Notes under the pieces: generated by a model | What the model saw: the letters and a program-made list of their open reading frames with translations, nothing else | What the model was told of the DNA's origin: nothing | Database searches by the model: none | Source of the DNA: Chionoecetes opilio | Taxonomy: Eukaryota > Arthropoda > Malacostraca > Decapoda > Majidae | Assembly (NCBI GenBank): GCA_016584305.1 | Contig: JACEEZ010020909.1 | Location: forward strand, 1-64,000 | DNA: 64,000 nt | Direction of reading: 5' to 3' | Part shown: positions 9,784-21,995 of the stretch, one piece after another | Layout of the letters: each line of letters starts with the position of its first letter | Numbering within the stretch: position 1 is the stretch's first letter | Translations under genes and position numbers: made by a program

Positions 9784-12019
9784 CCGTAAAACAGCCTAAA
9801 TTCGGACATTTTGTAGGTATTTTTGCATAAAGCTTTGTGTAGAGTTGCATTATCTAACTCCTGTTGGTACCCATATATAGTCCAAGGATGTGGCAACTAA
9901 AACCAAGTAATGAAAAAATTTACGGCAAGACTGTTGGTGTTATTCAAAATTTTCGAGCGTCTGAAGTTATCATAGATATCGGCAAAACTTCAGACAGCTG
10001 TGGCTAATTTCAGACACTCATAGGCTTTGCCATATACATGCCTGTAGACTTCAGTGGCGGCTAATTTCAAAACAGAAAAGCAATACTTGGGACACCTGGG
10101 ATTAGAAAAATAATAATAATAAATTGCACACTTCTGTGGTGAGCAATTTATGGTGGTGAGTTTAACAACAGACTGAGTACAAAAATATTCTTTCTTTTAC
10201 TCCTACAATTGAAAGCACTCAATAGGGCACTGAAAACACTTTGCAGTCAGCTGATTTTCATATGAAAACAATCACATAGGATCCACAAACTTTTCCTGAC
10301 CCCAAAACCCCAAGAAACCCACACCAATATACAAACAAAAATTAATTAAATGAAAATTTTCTTCTTGCAAAACTTCACGAGTAGTTGCCTTACTGATGTT
10401 ATTTAAGCTAACCATATTCATACAAAAACTTACACTACGAGATGAAACACATAAGAACACAGTGTACATTACTGACCATTAAAATCTCAAAACTACGTAA
10501 ATGGCGGCGTACAAGTCGACTCTTTGAACCTTAAAAAATCTCTCCAAAACTAGGGGTCGACTTCTACGGCAAGGATAAAATACGAACCTTTACCACCGAG
10601 TGGCAAACAAGTGGATCAGCACTACTAACAATCGCTGTACACCTCTTACCGTAACTCCAGCAGGCTACCACAAATATTTCCAACTAAAACTTGTGTTCGG
10701 TGAACTTACTTAAATATTTAACACACAGATTAATATATAAATAATAAAATAATAATATATATTCAGTTTATATCAACACAAAACCATAGGCTGTTTCCAA
10801 CAGTAGATACACAGATTGTAAACACTGACCGGAACACCCACTGAACAAAGCGGCCAGTCGGACAACTACAACTACAACAACAACTGCCTGGCTGTTCGCT
10901 GAGCGCCAACGCTGTCCGCCCAACACATCGTACCTCAAACTCTAACAATACAACCGGTAATTCTGATCTACAAATATATCATGACCACACTACGGGGGTA
11001 AAGACTTGTAAGCTTTGGCCTACCAGTTGCCTACCATATTTTTGGGGCCGACTTATACGGCAAGTAGAGGCCTAACCCGTAATATTGAGCTAATAATCAT
11101 GAGGTCGACTTGTACGCCTGGTTGACTTATACGCCGCCATTTACGGTAGGTGTAAATAACTATAAATTGCTGGACTCTTATTTTTTGCATAACATTAATA
11201 AAACTTGGGGGTTTATAAGTTCAACTATAAAGAAAAAACGTATGTGATTAATTTTTTTTAAAGGTCATATTTTTCCATATCATGTAAACATTTATTTATT
11301 GCTATATACATAACACAGTTATAACTAATTATAACTTACTATTCGAATTTTCAAAATATAATTTCAAGTAAATGAAAACAGATATAAAAAAAGTAATTAC
11401 ATACATACGTTTGTTCGGATAATGAGAAAGTATCTCATTTGCAAGTAAGAAAGAAGTCGGTGAACAAACCACAGAGCACCAACAAGTCAATTTGTTTTTG
11501 TCTGATCATCTTGAAATTGTAATATGTTAATTATGGTACTGTTATACACAAAATATAGCCTAATCAAGACCGTAGGTGCAATTTAAAGCCACGGCGTACT
11601 CTTCCCTTAGTGTCCGAAGTTAGCCAGTAAAAACAAAAACGTGAGGTGAAACTATTTTTTCATTCTCGGGATTATATATAACATTTTGTAAATTCCTGAG
11701 GTGTATGTCATTTGCAATAAATGTTCTTTAGAATTTGCCTGTTTTGGTTCACACATCTACTTCCATAATTTCTGCTCAGACAGTATTTAGGGGAACAAAA
11801 AAAAAAAAATGATTTTTTTCAACCAGATTTGCAATTTGTTTCACATACGTCCATCATGTCAGGTTCATATGATTATAATATAATATACTTCAATGCTTCA
11901 CCTAACTGCCTATATTTGAGTTTATAAAATACTAAGCCATATTCTCTATTATGGTTCATAAAAAAAATTCCTCAAATGTTCGAAGTTAAACTCAAGTCCG
12001 AAGTTAGGCTGTTTTACGG
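9784..12019. mobile_element. TA-target DNA transposon, family H, non-coding
   Basis: Termini CCGTAAAACAGCCTAAATTC (left) and the inverted form TTAGGCTGTTTTACGG (right), with TA at 9,782-9,783 and 12,020-12,021. Length 2,236 bp, of which 651 bp are a nested family I element. No transposase is readable; the minus-strand open stretch at 10,272-10,469 is not recognised. Superfamily Tc1/mariner-pogo is inferred from the TA duplication. Confidence 0.75.
10496..11146. mobile_element. Nested TA-target element, family I
   Basis: A 651-bp insertion in the family H element. Left end CGTAAATGGCGGCGTACAAG; right end, inverted, CCGTAAATGGCGGCGTATAA. TA duplications lie at 10,494-10,495 and 11,147-11,148. 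Subterminal GTCGACTT motifs repeat inside both ends. Non-coding. Confidence 0.75.
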
Positions 12020-12263
12020 TATCCTTCTCGTTCTCGGCTGGTTATTTCGTGAATGGGACAGGAATGACTGTCATGCTACCTCTTTCATCTTGATAAGATC
12101 TTTAGCAGCATACATCACCATTGCATCATCAAACATCTGAATATTTTGGAGCAAATGCACTTTTTTGGCTGTGCAGAAATAGCGCAGCAACAAGCGGGAA
12201 TTCCTGGGATTTTTTATAATTGTCCCGGGATTCAGGTTGGCAGTTGAACAGACGGGATCCTGG

Positions 12264-12732
12264 TGTAGCGGGCCAAGCCATTAACCAGACCAGTTCATTA
12301 ACTACCACGACTACGCACGTGCGGCAGATGACGTCACACAGGAAAACATTGGCCATGTCCCTCGGATCAGAATATTCTCATCAGATTCGCTTATTTAACC
12401 TAAATAACTCTACAAAACTTAAACCAAATCAAATCAAAACCTAAACCAAACCTTAACTTAACCAAAATTTTAACCACTTATTATTATATGATCGTAGCTA
12501 AGTTAGGTTTGATTAGGTTAAATTAGGCTTAGTTTAGGTTTTATTTAGGTTAGTTTAGGTTTAGGATAGGTTTGGGTTAAGTTGTGTAAAGTTATTTAGG
12601 TTAAATAAGCAAATCTGATGGTAATGTTCTGGTCCGGGGGGCGTGGCCAATGTTTTCCTGTGTGACGTCATCTGACGCGCATGTGTAGTCGTGGCAAATG
12701 AACTGGTTTGGTTAACGGATTAGCCCGCTACA
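12264..12732. mobile_element. Foldback MITE with long inverted repeats
   Basis: Both ends start TGTAGCGGGC. The inverted homology runs inward about 150 bp on each side, including TGACGTCACACAGGAAAAC on the left and its inverse on the right. The centre is GGTTA/TTAACC-rich, so most of the 469 bp could fold on itself. I could not identify a target duplication, so its class is open. Confidence 0.65.
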
Positions 12733-13282
12733 TATTTTTCGGTTTTAGTGATTTTGCAGTGCTCTACGTGGCCTTAACCTTCACACTCTCATATTAATTA
12801 TGAAGTGCAGTTATGTTCTTTGTTCAATATCCTCATCGTGAAACAGGCTAGCATATTAAAGATAAATCCCTATTATAAGAATAATAGATGCTGGAGTTTG
12901 CAGTCAAATCAGTTGGTGGATTTCCCCTTACGGAATGATTCGTGAGGAAAATGTCCCTTTGCCTTCCTACTTGAAAAGTTGCAATGGCCATCTATGTGCT
13001 GCACTGCCTCCTTCCTGGCAGTGCCGCATCAGAGGACTTAAACTTTGAGTAAGCCATCATTTTCCACTGGCCAAAACGGGAGACTTGGCAACCACATGTC
13101 TCTAGGTTACTTATGAATATTTCACTCATGCTACATCTAGGGTGGCCAGGCATCCTTCTTTAGGAAGGACTAGGTGGCCTAGTTTACAGAGGGAAGCGTC
13201 AACTCGATTTATGGATGCCATGTTGGCTCCTTTTGCCGCGCCGCTCACCCTATGCTCTCTCTCTCTCTCTCTCTCTCTCTAA
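12733..13282. other. Intergenic, no gene; ends in (CT)n
   Basis: I see no coding frame or recognised repeat in most of this stretch. A (CT)n microsatellite lies at about 13,253-13,280, directly before the (TA)n at 13,283-13,308. Confidence 0.5.
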
Positions 13283-13308
13283 GTATAATATATATATATA
13301 TATATATA

Positions 13309-14468
13309 CAGTCAAACCTCGATAAACGGATTAAAGGGGGGGAGGAGTGTTCCGTTAAAGCCGATTGTCCGTTATAGCGAGGGTATTTTCCCAAGGGTGG
13401 AAAATTATATGGGAAAAAAAAAAAATGTTAAATAAATAGAAATAATCACACACAACCAGACTGTGTAGCTATGTTGGGAGGTAAACAGTGACTGGCACTA
13501 CATGCTGAATTTGGTCCGCTCCTAACCGTGAAATAAATGAGAAATAATATCAAACACAACCAGACCATGTAGCTATGTTGGGAGGTAAACAGTGACTAGC
13601 GCTACATCAGGGATTTGGCACACTCGCCCACGACTGTTCGGGACTGGTATTAGGAGAGGTAGTAAGTATTCAGGCTCGTTCATTACTGCTTGGTATGCTA
13701 TGAAATTTCATTATTCTAGTTGAATAATGAAATAATAGTACATATAATCACATTTAATTGTATTATTCATACATATGAGTAAAGATATGAAAATACTTTC
13801 AAGGCACTCATCCAGCCTGGCAGCGCGGCCGTGGCAGCAGCAGCAGCATCATGAGACATTATAATCACCCCAAAATAGATAAAAGAAAGAAAAAGTCTCC
13901 CGTAAAGTGATGGGTTATCCCTAAAATGTGATGCTTTCTCTCACCGTCTGGCTAGTCAAGCTCAAGCTCTAGTGAAAGGTAAACAAAACTACGAGCCAGA
14001 TTCAGCCGTGGCTTCCAAAGGTATTGCTTATTATCATGACTAATGCTCATTATTATATATATTATATGGTTGTGAAGTGCAGTTCTATACACGTGTCACT
14101 ATTTAGGTCAGTGTAACACTGCGTGTCACTTAGATAAGGGTGATTTAGGATGTTGAGGTGACAGGGAGACGTAGCAGCGGCCACGCCTAACACTAATAGT
14201 CCTATTTTAAACAATGCACACCCTCTACCACTAAATCACTAGCAACACAGGGCCTTCCTTATACTATATCTTTATAAGTGATACATCAAAGCTCCTTAAA
14301 ACCCAAGCATTCCAAAGTAAAATGAGAAAATAATACAATTATGTTGAGTTGACAGTTCGAGAGGCGATAAGCGGTCTGATATGCGAGAAAAAAAAAAAAA
14401 AAAAAAAAAAAAAAGTCACGCAAATGGAGTCCGTTACATCCGAAGTCCGTTATATCGAGGTTTGACTG
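13309..14468 (+). mobile_element. pogo-like non-autonomous element, family A
   Basis: Left end CAGTCAAACCTCGATAAACG, right end inverted as CGAGGTTTGACTG, with TA on both sides. Length 1,160 bp, no transposase. The interior shares blocks with 34,345-35,376 (GGAGGTAAACAGTGACT). The A-run at 14,390-14,414 adjoins the right end. The right TA (14,469-14,470) is shared with the next element. Confidence 0.8.
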
Positions 14469-14470
14469 TA

Positions 14471-14533
14471 CACTAAACCCTTCATGTTCGCGGGCTTAAG
14501 GCTCGCGGATTTGATTACTCGCGGGTTTTCAAC

Positions 14534-14592
<59 letters not shown>

Positions 14593-15196
14593 TTATTATT
14601 ATATTTTTTTTTTTACTCCCTCCAATTGCTTGCTCTCTACAGGGGCCTTATCCGCCCATGTATGGAGTATGTCTCACATGTTTGGGGAGGATCCACTCAT
14701 ACAGCTCTCCTAAACAGGGTTGAGTCAAAAGCTTTTCGTCTCATCAACTCCTCTCCCTGACTGACTGTCTTCAATCTTTAAATCACCGCCGCAATGTTGC
14801 TTCTCTTGCTCTCTTCTACCGTTACTTTCAGCTCACTGCTCTTCTGAACTTGCTAACTGCATGCCTCCCCCCCCTCCCGCGGCCTCGCTGCACAAGACTT
14901 TCTACTCATTCTCATCCCTATTCTGTCCATCTTCCTAATGCAAGAGTTAATCAGTATCTTTACTCTTTCATCCCTTTCATGGTAAACTCTGGAACTCTCT
15001 TCCTGTTTCTATTTTTCCACTTTCCTATGACTTAAATTTTTCAAAAGAAGAGTAACAAGACAACCTCCCGAACTAAATTGGCCTACCCCTCTGTTTTTAT
15101 TTTATTCTCTTACTGTCTTCTTTATAGGGACTGGCAAACTAAGCGGGCTTTGGTGTTACCCATTTTTGTTGTGCCCTTGGCCACTTCCTTGTGATG

Positions 15197-15227
<31 letters not shown>

Positions 15228-15315
15228 TAAATGAATGACTAATGTCATGCTCGCGGATTTACGCTAATCGCGGGTGTCTCTGTTCCCTAACCCCGCGAAC
15301 ATGAAGGGTTTATTG
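14471..15315 (+). mobile_element. TA-target element, family B, carrying a LINE insertion
   Basis: Termini CACTAAACCCTTCATGTTCG and, at the right, the inverted form CGAACATGAAGGGTTTATTG. TA duplications are at 14,469-14,470 and 15,316-15,317. Only about 70 bp at each end belong to the element; the middle is the LINE 3' fragment at 14,585-15,226 with its poly(A) run. Confidence 0.75.
14585..15226 (+). pseudogene. LINE reverse transcriptase C-terminal fragment with poly(A) tail
   Basis: Reading the plus strand through frameshifts gives YVSHVWGGSTHTALLNRVES and FRLINSSP, then a diverged SLNHRRNVASLALFYR-type block, ARVNQYLYSFIPF and a terminal LWNSLP-like block. This is the conserved C-terminal end of jockey/I-type LINE polymerases. 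It ends in an A run (15,197-15,224), as expected for a 5'-truncated retrotransposed copy. It interrupts family B. Confidence 0.75.
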
Positions 15316-15327
15316 TATATATATATA

Positions 15328-16860
<1,533 letters not shown>

Positions 16861-17895
16861 CACAGTACACACTTTTTTAGGAAAGAATAGGAGGAAATAG
16901 GGATTTATGATTTTAGGAAAAAATAGAAAATAGAAGCATCTGTTGATAAAGTGTGCATAGTTAGAAACAAAGTAGCAACAACTTTGCAAAAATACAGAAA
17001 AAATAATGAGATCAAGGAAAGTACTGCTTAGATAGGAAGAAAATTATAGAGGTTATTAGTATGACTGCATGGTAGATTGTTGAGAGAGAGTAGGCATGAG
17101 TAAATCTATAATAAATTTTGGCAAACAAGATTAAACATGGATACTGTGATAAGGAACTTGGGAACAGGTTTATAGGACAGTCTAGGAATCCCTGGAAAAT
17201 AGCATGATTGCAGGAATGAGGTTTGATGATGCATTATTTTAATGGAAAATTTTAAAACATTGGTGTAATATATCATACTTTAATCCTCATGGATAACTAG
17301 CCAGTATGATCTCAAACCTGTGCAATGACAATTATACTTGTGTTATATCAATAAAAACTGCAGATTTAAAGTTTAAGCCTTATTCTAATCCATATACATT
17401 ACTGCATGTAATTCAGTAATGTATTAGACTTTTGTCTACAATATGCATATATTCATCATTACAAAATAAATATATCTTAATAAGCGATTGAAATATCTTA
17501 ACGTAGTTCCTAGCATAGGTAACTTTTAATTAAAAGGTCCATGGTTTTTCCATAAACCTCATCTATCATATATTTTATACTAACTTGCATGGTAAATAAG
17601 AATGAACTTGAACACCTTTTATAGTACACCTAGAATAGACTCAGTTATCAAGTAGCCTACTTAGTGCAGAGGCGATGGGGTATTTTGAAAAATGACAAAA
17701 ATAAACATATAGAATGGATGAAAAGGGATGTAGTTGATGTATACGTATTATAGGAACTACCACGTGTATGTCTATATACCAGCCTCTTGTTGCTCCTTAT
17801 GTTCTGATGTACTAGCGTCTGACAATACAACAATGAAACATACCTGAAAAACCCCCATGAACGAGAAGGTGTCCATCCCAAACAATTTATTTTGT
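16861..17895. other. AT-rich unique sequence, no gene seen
   Basis: No recognised repeat, conserved frame or RNA. If the THAP exon at 17,900-17,994 is real, this is its first intron on the minus strand. Confidence 0.5.
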
Positions 17896-17899
17896 TTAC

Positions 17900-17994
17900 C
17901 AATAATTTCTTTCTTTAGGGCTTGCAGGGAATCTGTAGAACTTTAAACCCTTCTCAGACCTATTGTGACATCCAACAGCACAGCAGCACGGCAT
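17900..17994 (-). CDS. THAP zinc-finger protein, first coding exon
   Basis: From the ATG (17,994-17,992) the minus strand reads MPCCCAVGCHNRSEKGLKFY, then RFPASPKERNYW. This is the start of a THAP (C2CH) DNA-binding domain: Cys-x4-Cys (residues 4 and 9), the NR..KG..FYRFP core and the R..W position. The frame ends in a splice donor (TTG|GTAAAC, 17,900/17,899) inside the Trp codon, which fits a multi-exon gene. Partner exons with the remaining Cys-His pair would be leftward; I do not find them by eye. It could be a host regulator or a domesticated/P-like transposase, since THAP occurs in both. GC-rich upstream sequence supports a real first exon. Confidence 0.65.
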
Positions 17995-18175
17995 GACACT
18001 GTTTTTAAGAAGCAAAACTAGACTGAGAACCTGCGCGGGTCTAGGTGAACGGAGAGGTCCTGGCCTCAAAAAGGCGGCCAGTATTTTTAACATAGGACCA
18101 GAGAGCTTCACAGAGAGTTGTCACTCGGGCCGCGCCATTTTGGATTATGAAAATGGTGGCGCGCCAAGCATGTCA
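17995..18175 (-). promoter_or_regulatory. Promoter-like GC-rich region of the THAP exon
   Basis: Directly upstream of the THAP start codon on the minus strand is a CpG-bearing segment, unlike the AT-rich flanks. It contains TCCAAAATGGCGCGGC and a second, facing AAAATGGTGGCGCGCC, which resemble YY1-type (AANATGGCGG) elements typical of TATA-less promoters. There is no TATA box. Initiation here is an inference. Confidence 0.45.
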
Positions 18176-18475
18176 AAATATCATTACTGTGCACGGTGTT
18201 GTGCCTTTTCAATACCCCCAAGACGCAAATATATGTAGTATTACGTTAAAATAATGAACTGAAGTGGTATTGATGGATGTAATTTTTTGTTATTAAACCT
18301 TTTGTTCCTTTTATATTTCATACCCAAGCCTAGTCATTCCAATAAATTGTCTCCAATCTCAATACCCTCTCCCCCCACACACATTTTTTGTTGTTGAGGT
18401 GGGGGTGATCTTATTTCCATGACCTGTCCATGCATGTACTGGCAAGGCCTACTTTTACCCTATGATGGGCATATA

Positions 18476-19209
18476 CAGGGAAGTCCCGTTATATGAGCAT
18501 TCGGTATACGATAAATCAATGATACGAGCTGAGTAAATTAGGGTCTATTTTCAATATACGAGATCGAAAATCCAATGCTACGACATTGAAACTGGGGTGA
18601 GTAAAATTACCAATTCAAAATGCGTAACGTATCACGTATGCATCTGGGCTGTATGATGATGTTGTGGTGGCCCCAAGCTTGGGGCCGCACACCTGGCTAA
18701 GTACCCCTAAAGGTCAAGCCAACACCTGGCGTGGACCTGACTCGCTCGTGACCCAAATGCCTCCCGCACCTCCGTTGCTGGGTTCCCGCCTGGCTTCCTA
18801 GACCAGCTTCTGGCAGTTACCTACCTACCACCACACTGAGAGGAACACAGGGAGAGGAGGAGTGGTGTTCCTCTCACTGTAGTGGCTGGTAGGTAACTGA
18901 CTGAATACAGGATTCCCGGGCTGGACAAAGGGGGATTTTGGTTTGACCCCAATCAGGTCACCCCAAGCAAGGCGTGACCTGAAGGGTAATTAGCCAGGTA
19001 TGCGGCCTGAACTTTAGGGGTAATTAGCCAGGTGTGCGGCCCCAACCTTGGGACTGCTACAGTTCATTTTAGCTTGAAAAACATGTCTTTGATGGGGTCC
19101 TGGAACCAAACTTATAATTTACCATTAGTTATGTATTTCGCTATACGAGATTTCGCTTTACGAGTATCCCAGGTGGAGCCTAACTGCTCGTATCTTCGGG
19201 ACTTCCCTG
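18476..19209 (+). mobile_element. TA-target element, family D
   Basis: Left end CAGGGAAGTCCCGTTATATG and inverted right end CGGGACTTCCCTG, with TA on both sides; 734 bp, non-coding. Subterminal motifs repeat ATACGAG. It holds an internal inverted repeat of about 44 bp (18,668-18,712 against 19,008-19,051, CACACCTGGCTAA / TTAGCCAGGTGTG). Other copies: 44,772-45,548 and ends near 40,236 and 40,373. Confidence 0.8.
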
Positions 19210-19236
19210 TACTGTCTTCTGATTGATTAATGATTA

Positions 19237-19878
19237 CCATATTTTATGGCTTATAAGACGCTGCATCTTGGAAGACGCACCCTGATTTTGGAAAGACATT
19301 TCTAAAAAGGAAAAAATAAATTCTTAAGGATATAAAAACATATCTTGTCTAAAGGTATATCGTTTTGATGAATTCACCATGGGTTATAATTTCCAGGACT
19401 GAAAAAAGCTTATGATACGTGTGACAGCCTGGTGGTAAATGCTGCATCAACACTAGCAGACGATAGGTGGCGTTCTTGACGCCAATCTGCCGAGGCGGAA
19501 GTTTGCCGCGGAACGGCTCCTGCCAGTCTTGGTGGCAGAATCATATAGAGTCTTAGCTTGTGATACGTGTGACAGCCAGGTGGTAAATAAGAACATGAGA
19601 ACATAAGAAAATAAGGAAGCTACAAGAGGCCGTGAGACCTGCAAGAGGTAGTTCTTGTTATTTAAATAAATGATACATCAACACTAGCAGATGATACATC
19701 AACACTAGCTGACTATAGATGGTGCTGTTGGTGCCAATCTGCTGAGGTGAAAGTTGCCGCGGAACGGCTCCCGCCAGTCTTGGCGGCAGTCTCATTACAA
19801 CATTCGTCTTGGAAGACGCATGAGTATTTTTCAGGGTATTTTTAGGAAAAAAAGTGCGTCTTAAGCCGTAAAATACAG
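19237..19878 (+). mobile_element. TA-target element related to family C
   Basis: Left end CCATATTTTATGGCTTATAA and right end, inverted, CTGTATTTTACGGCTTAAGA, next to TA at both sides. Inside, a segment of about 95 bp is duplicated directly (19,447-19,545 and 19,700-19,795, sharing GCCGCGGAACGGCTCC and GCCAGTCTTGG). Non-coding. Confidence 0.7.
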
Positions 19879-19954
19879 TAATTGTTTGTACAATCTGTCA
19901 TATAGTTTCCAGCAGAAAAATTATGGAGGAAGTTCCCTCTCCCTTGGAATGATG

Positions 19955-20672
19955 GATGATGGGGATGGGTGGGGAGTGATGGGTAATGGGTAATGGGTGG
20001 GGTGTGATGGGTGATGGGTAATGGGTGGGGTGTGATGGGTAATGGGTGGGGTGTGATGGGTGATGGGTGGAGGGTGATGGGTAATTGGTGGGGGGTGATG
20101 GGTAATTGGTGGGAGGTGATGGGTAATGGGTGGGGGGTGACGGGTAATGGGTGGGGTGTGATGGATGATGGGTAATTGGTGGGTGTGATGGGTGGGGGGT
20201 GATGGGTGGGGTAAGGTAAAGATGGGAGCATACGCTAAGCTGCGCGTGGCATGCGGTGCTCATCTCCGTGGCATTAGCCCTTAGAGCCTGTGGTGGGTGA
20301 GGACCCGTTACCCCGGGACACAGGGCTAGTGTGACTCCCGGGTTACCACAGTTACCTTCCCCAGGTTACCCTAGGTACCCATTTATCAACCCCGAAAGGA
20401 AGTAAGAACAGCTGGGTAGGCTGGTCACCGACTTGCCCTGGCCCGGGATCGAACCAGGGCCTTCAGATTCGTAGCCAGGCACGCTAGCCACTGCACCACG
20501 AGGCGATGGGTGGGGGGTGATGGTAATTGGTGGGTGTGATGGGTGGGGGGTGATGGGTAATGGGTGGGGGGTGATGGGTAATTGGTGGGGTGTGATGGGT
20601 GATGGGTGGGGGTGATGGGTAATGGGTGGGTGTAATGGGTGGGGGGTGATGGATAATGGGTGAGTCTTAACA
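19955..20672. repeat. G-rich minisatellite, interrupted by a SINE
   Basis: Irregular units of about 20-22 bp around GGTGATGGGTAATGGGTGGG at 19,955-20,215 and again at 20,507-20,672, with a SINE in between. The absence of TA-containing stops yields false proline/histidine-rich frames on the minus strand. Confidence 0.85.
20216..20504 (-). repeat. tRNA(Arg)-like SINE inserted in minisatellite
   Basis: On the minus strand, 20,504-20,433 forms a 72-nt tRNA-like head: A box TGGTGCAGTGGCTAGCG, B box GGTTCGATCCC and a possible ACG anticodon in CTACGAA. Neither acceptor-stem pairing nor a T-run terminator supports a functional tRNA. A body of about 215 bp follows to 20,216. Confidence 0.75.
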
Positions 20673-21334
20673 GGCACAACGATGGCAAGTGAGTGAGTTA
20701 GGGAATTATAGTCTCTTTTTTTTCTTTTTAACGAGGCAAAAATTCCATTCTATCTTAAGGTCTCATGCTTAGAATGATGCCATGTTTGCCTGATAATATG
20801 GTTAACTATGATAAAATACAACTGAAATTAGAAGAAAGCGTAATATTCCCTTCTCCTGGCATCAAATATCAGTCAGTAAGCAGCAAGGGGTCAGGATTTT
20901 TCACCTCGTAAAAGAAAAAAAAACAGTATAATGAGTGAGAGGTAATCGGTGACTGTGTTCTTTAATGCTGATTGCCACACATTTATCCATTCCTCTGCTG
21001 TCGTTTTGCCTTTTATTTACGTATTTTTCTCTTGTTCTTGTCCAAAACCTAATTCTGGATGGTTGGGGGGTGGGGGGTAAGGCTGAGTGAAGGGGTGGGG
21101 TGAGGTAAGGGGTTGAGTGAAGGGTTTTGGGGGGATATGGGAAATGGGTGGGGAATGGGTGGGGGGTGATGGGAAAAGGGGCAGCTGGGGTTAAAGGTGT
21201 TTTGGGGCCCCCTGGGCTGTGAGTGGACTGGGGCCCCCTGCCCCTCACCCCCCCCCGTGTTCATTCCCCAATTCCAAATTTTTACTCCCTCAACGTTTTC
21301 CCCTTGGATCAGTGGGGGCCCCAAAAAACGAACT

Positions 21335-21368
<34 letters not shown>

Positions 21369-21990
21369 CATTTTTATACCCCTATAAATTTAAAACAATC
21401 AAAAAAAACAAAACAGAACAAAAAAATTTATCCTTTTTTGTTTCAAAAACAAATTAATCTGCAATAAAAAAATGCTATCGTATACTTATAGCTGAGCAAG
21501 GCTGATATCCGGCACTTTGAAGATGGGACATGCCGGAAAAAACCCCAAAAATTTTTTCGGGCACTCTACAGGCCCCAGCTATGTTTTTTGAGAGGGGAGA
21601 AAAATGACCCATCACTCAGATGGCAAAAGGGAACGCTTCTTTATTATTTTGACATTTCCGCATGTGGAATTGGGTAAAGGGTTTTTTAAAAAGAATATAT
21701 AAGGAAAATGTTTATTGGATGCAAGTTATCTATTTTTAAATTTTTTAATAACTCCAGAAAAAAATACCCCAATAGGCTGTAAAAAAAAACATAATTCAAA
21801 TTTATTCGATTTTAAACTCCCCTGGGACATCGGAAAGCCATGTAGTTTATTAGAAAACACAAATTAAAAAACATACCCCCTTGCAATTCAAAAATGACAG
21901 GGTTAATCTACTGACGGTGCTTTATGAAAATAAATTATTAACTATTATACAAAAATCATGTTCTTCCCTGACAGTGCAGGAATGCCATGT
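20673..21990. other. Intergenic, quality dropping after ~21,250; poly(A) run
   Basis: No gene recognised. 21,061-21,240 is GGGGTGGGG-rich, resembling the minisatellite. An A run lies at 21,340-21,366. 21,500-21,540 contains an imperfect inverted ATCCGGCA / TGCCGGA pair that may be a degraded Tigger-type end. Confidence 0.4.
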
Positions 21991-21995
21991 CTTTG

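Noticed and set aside
10272..10469. 65-codon minus frame as a transposase remnant
   Set aside because: Position in a TA element is suggestive, but no HTH or DDE motif could be recognised.
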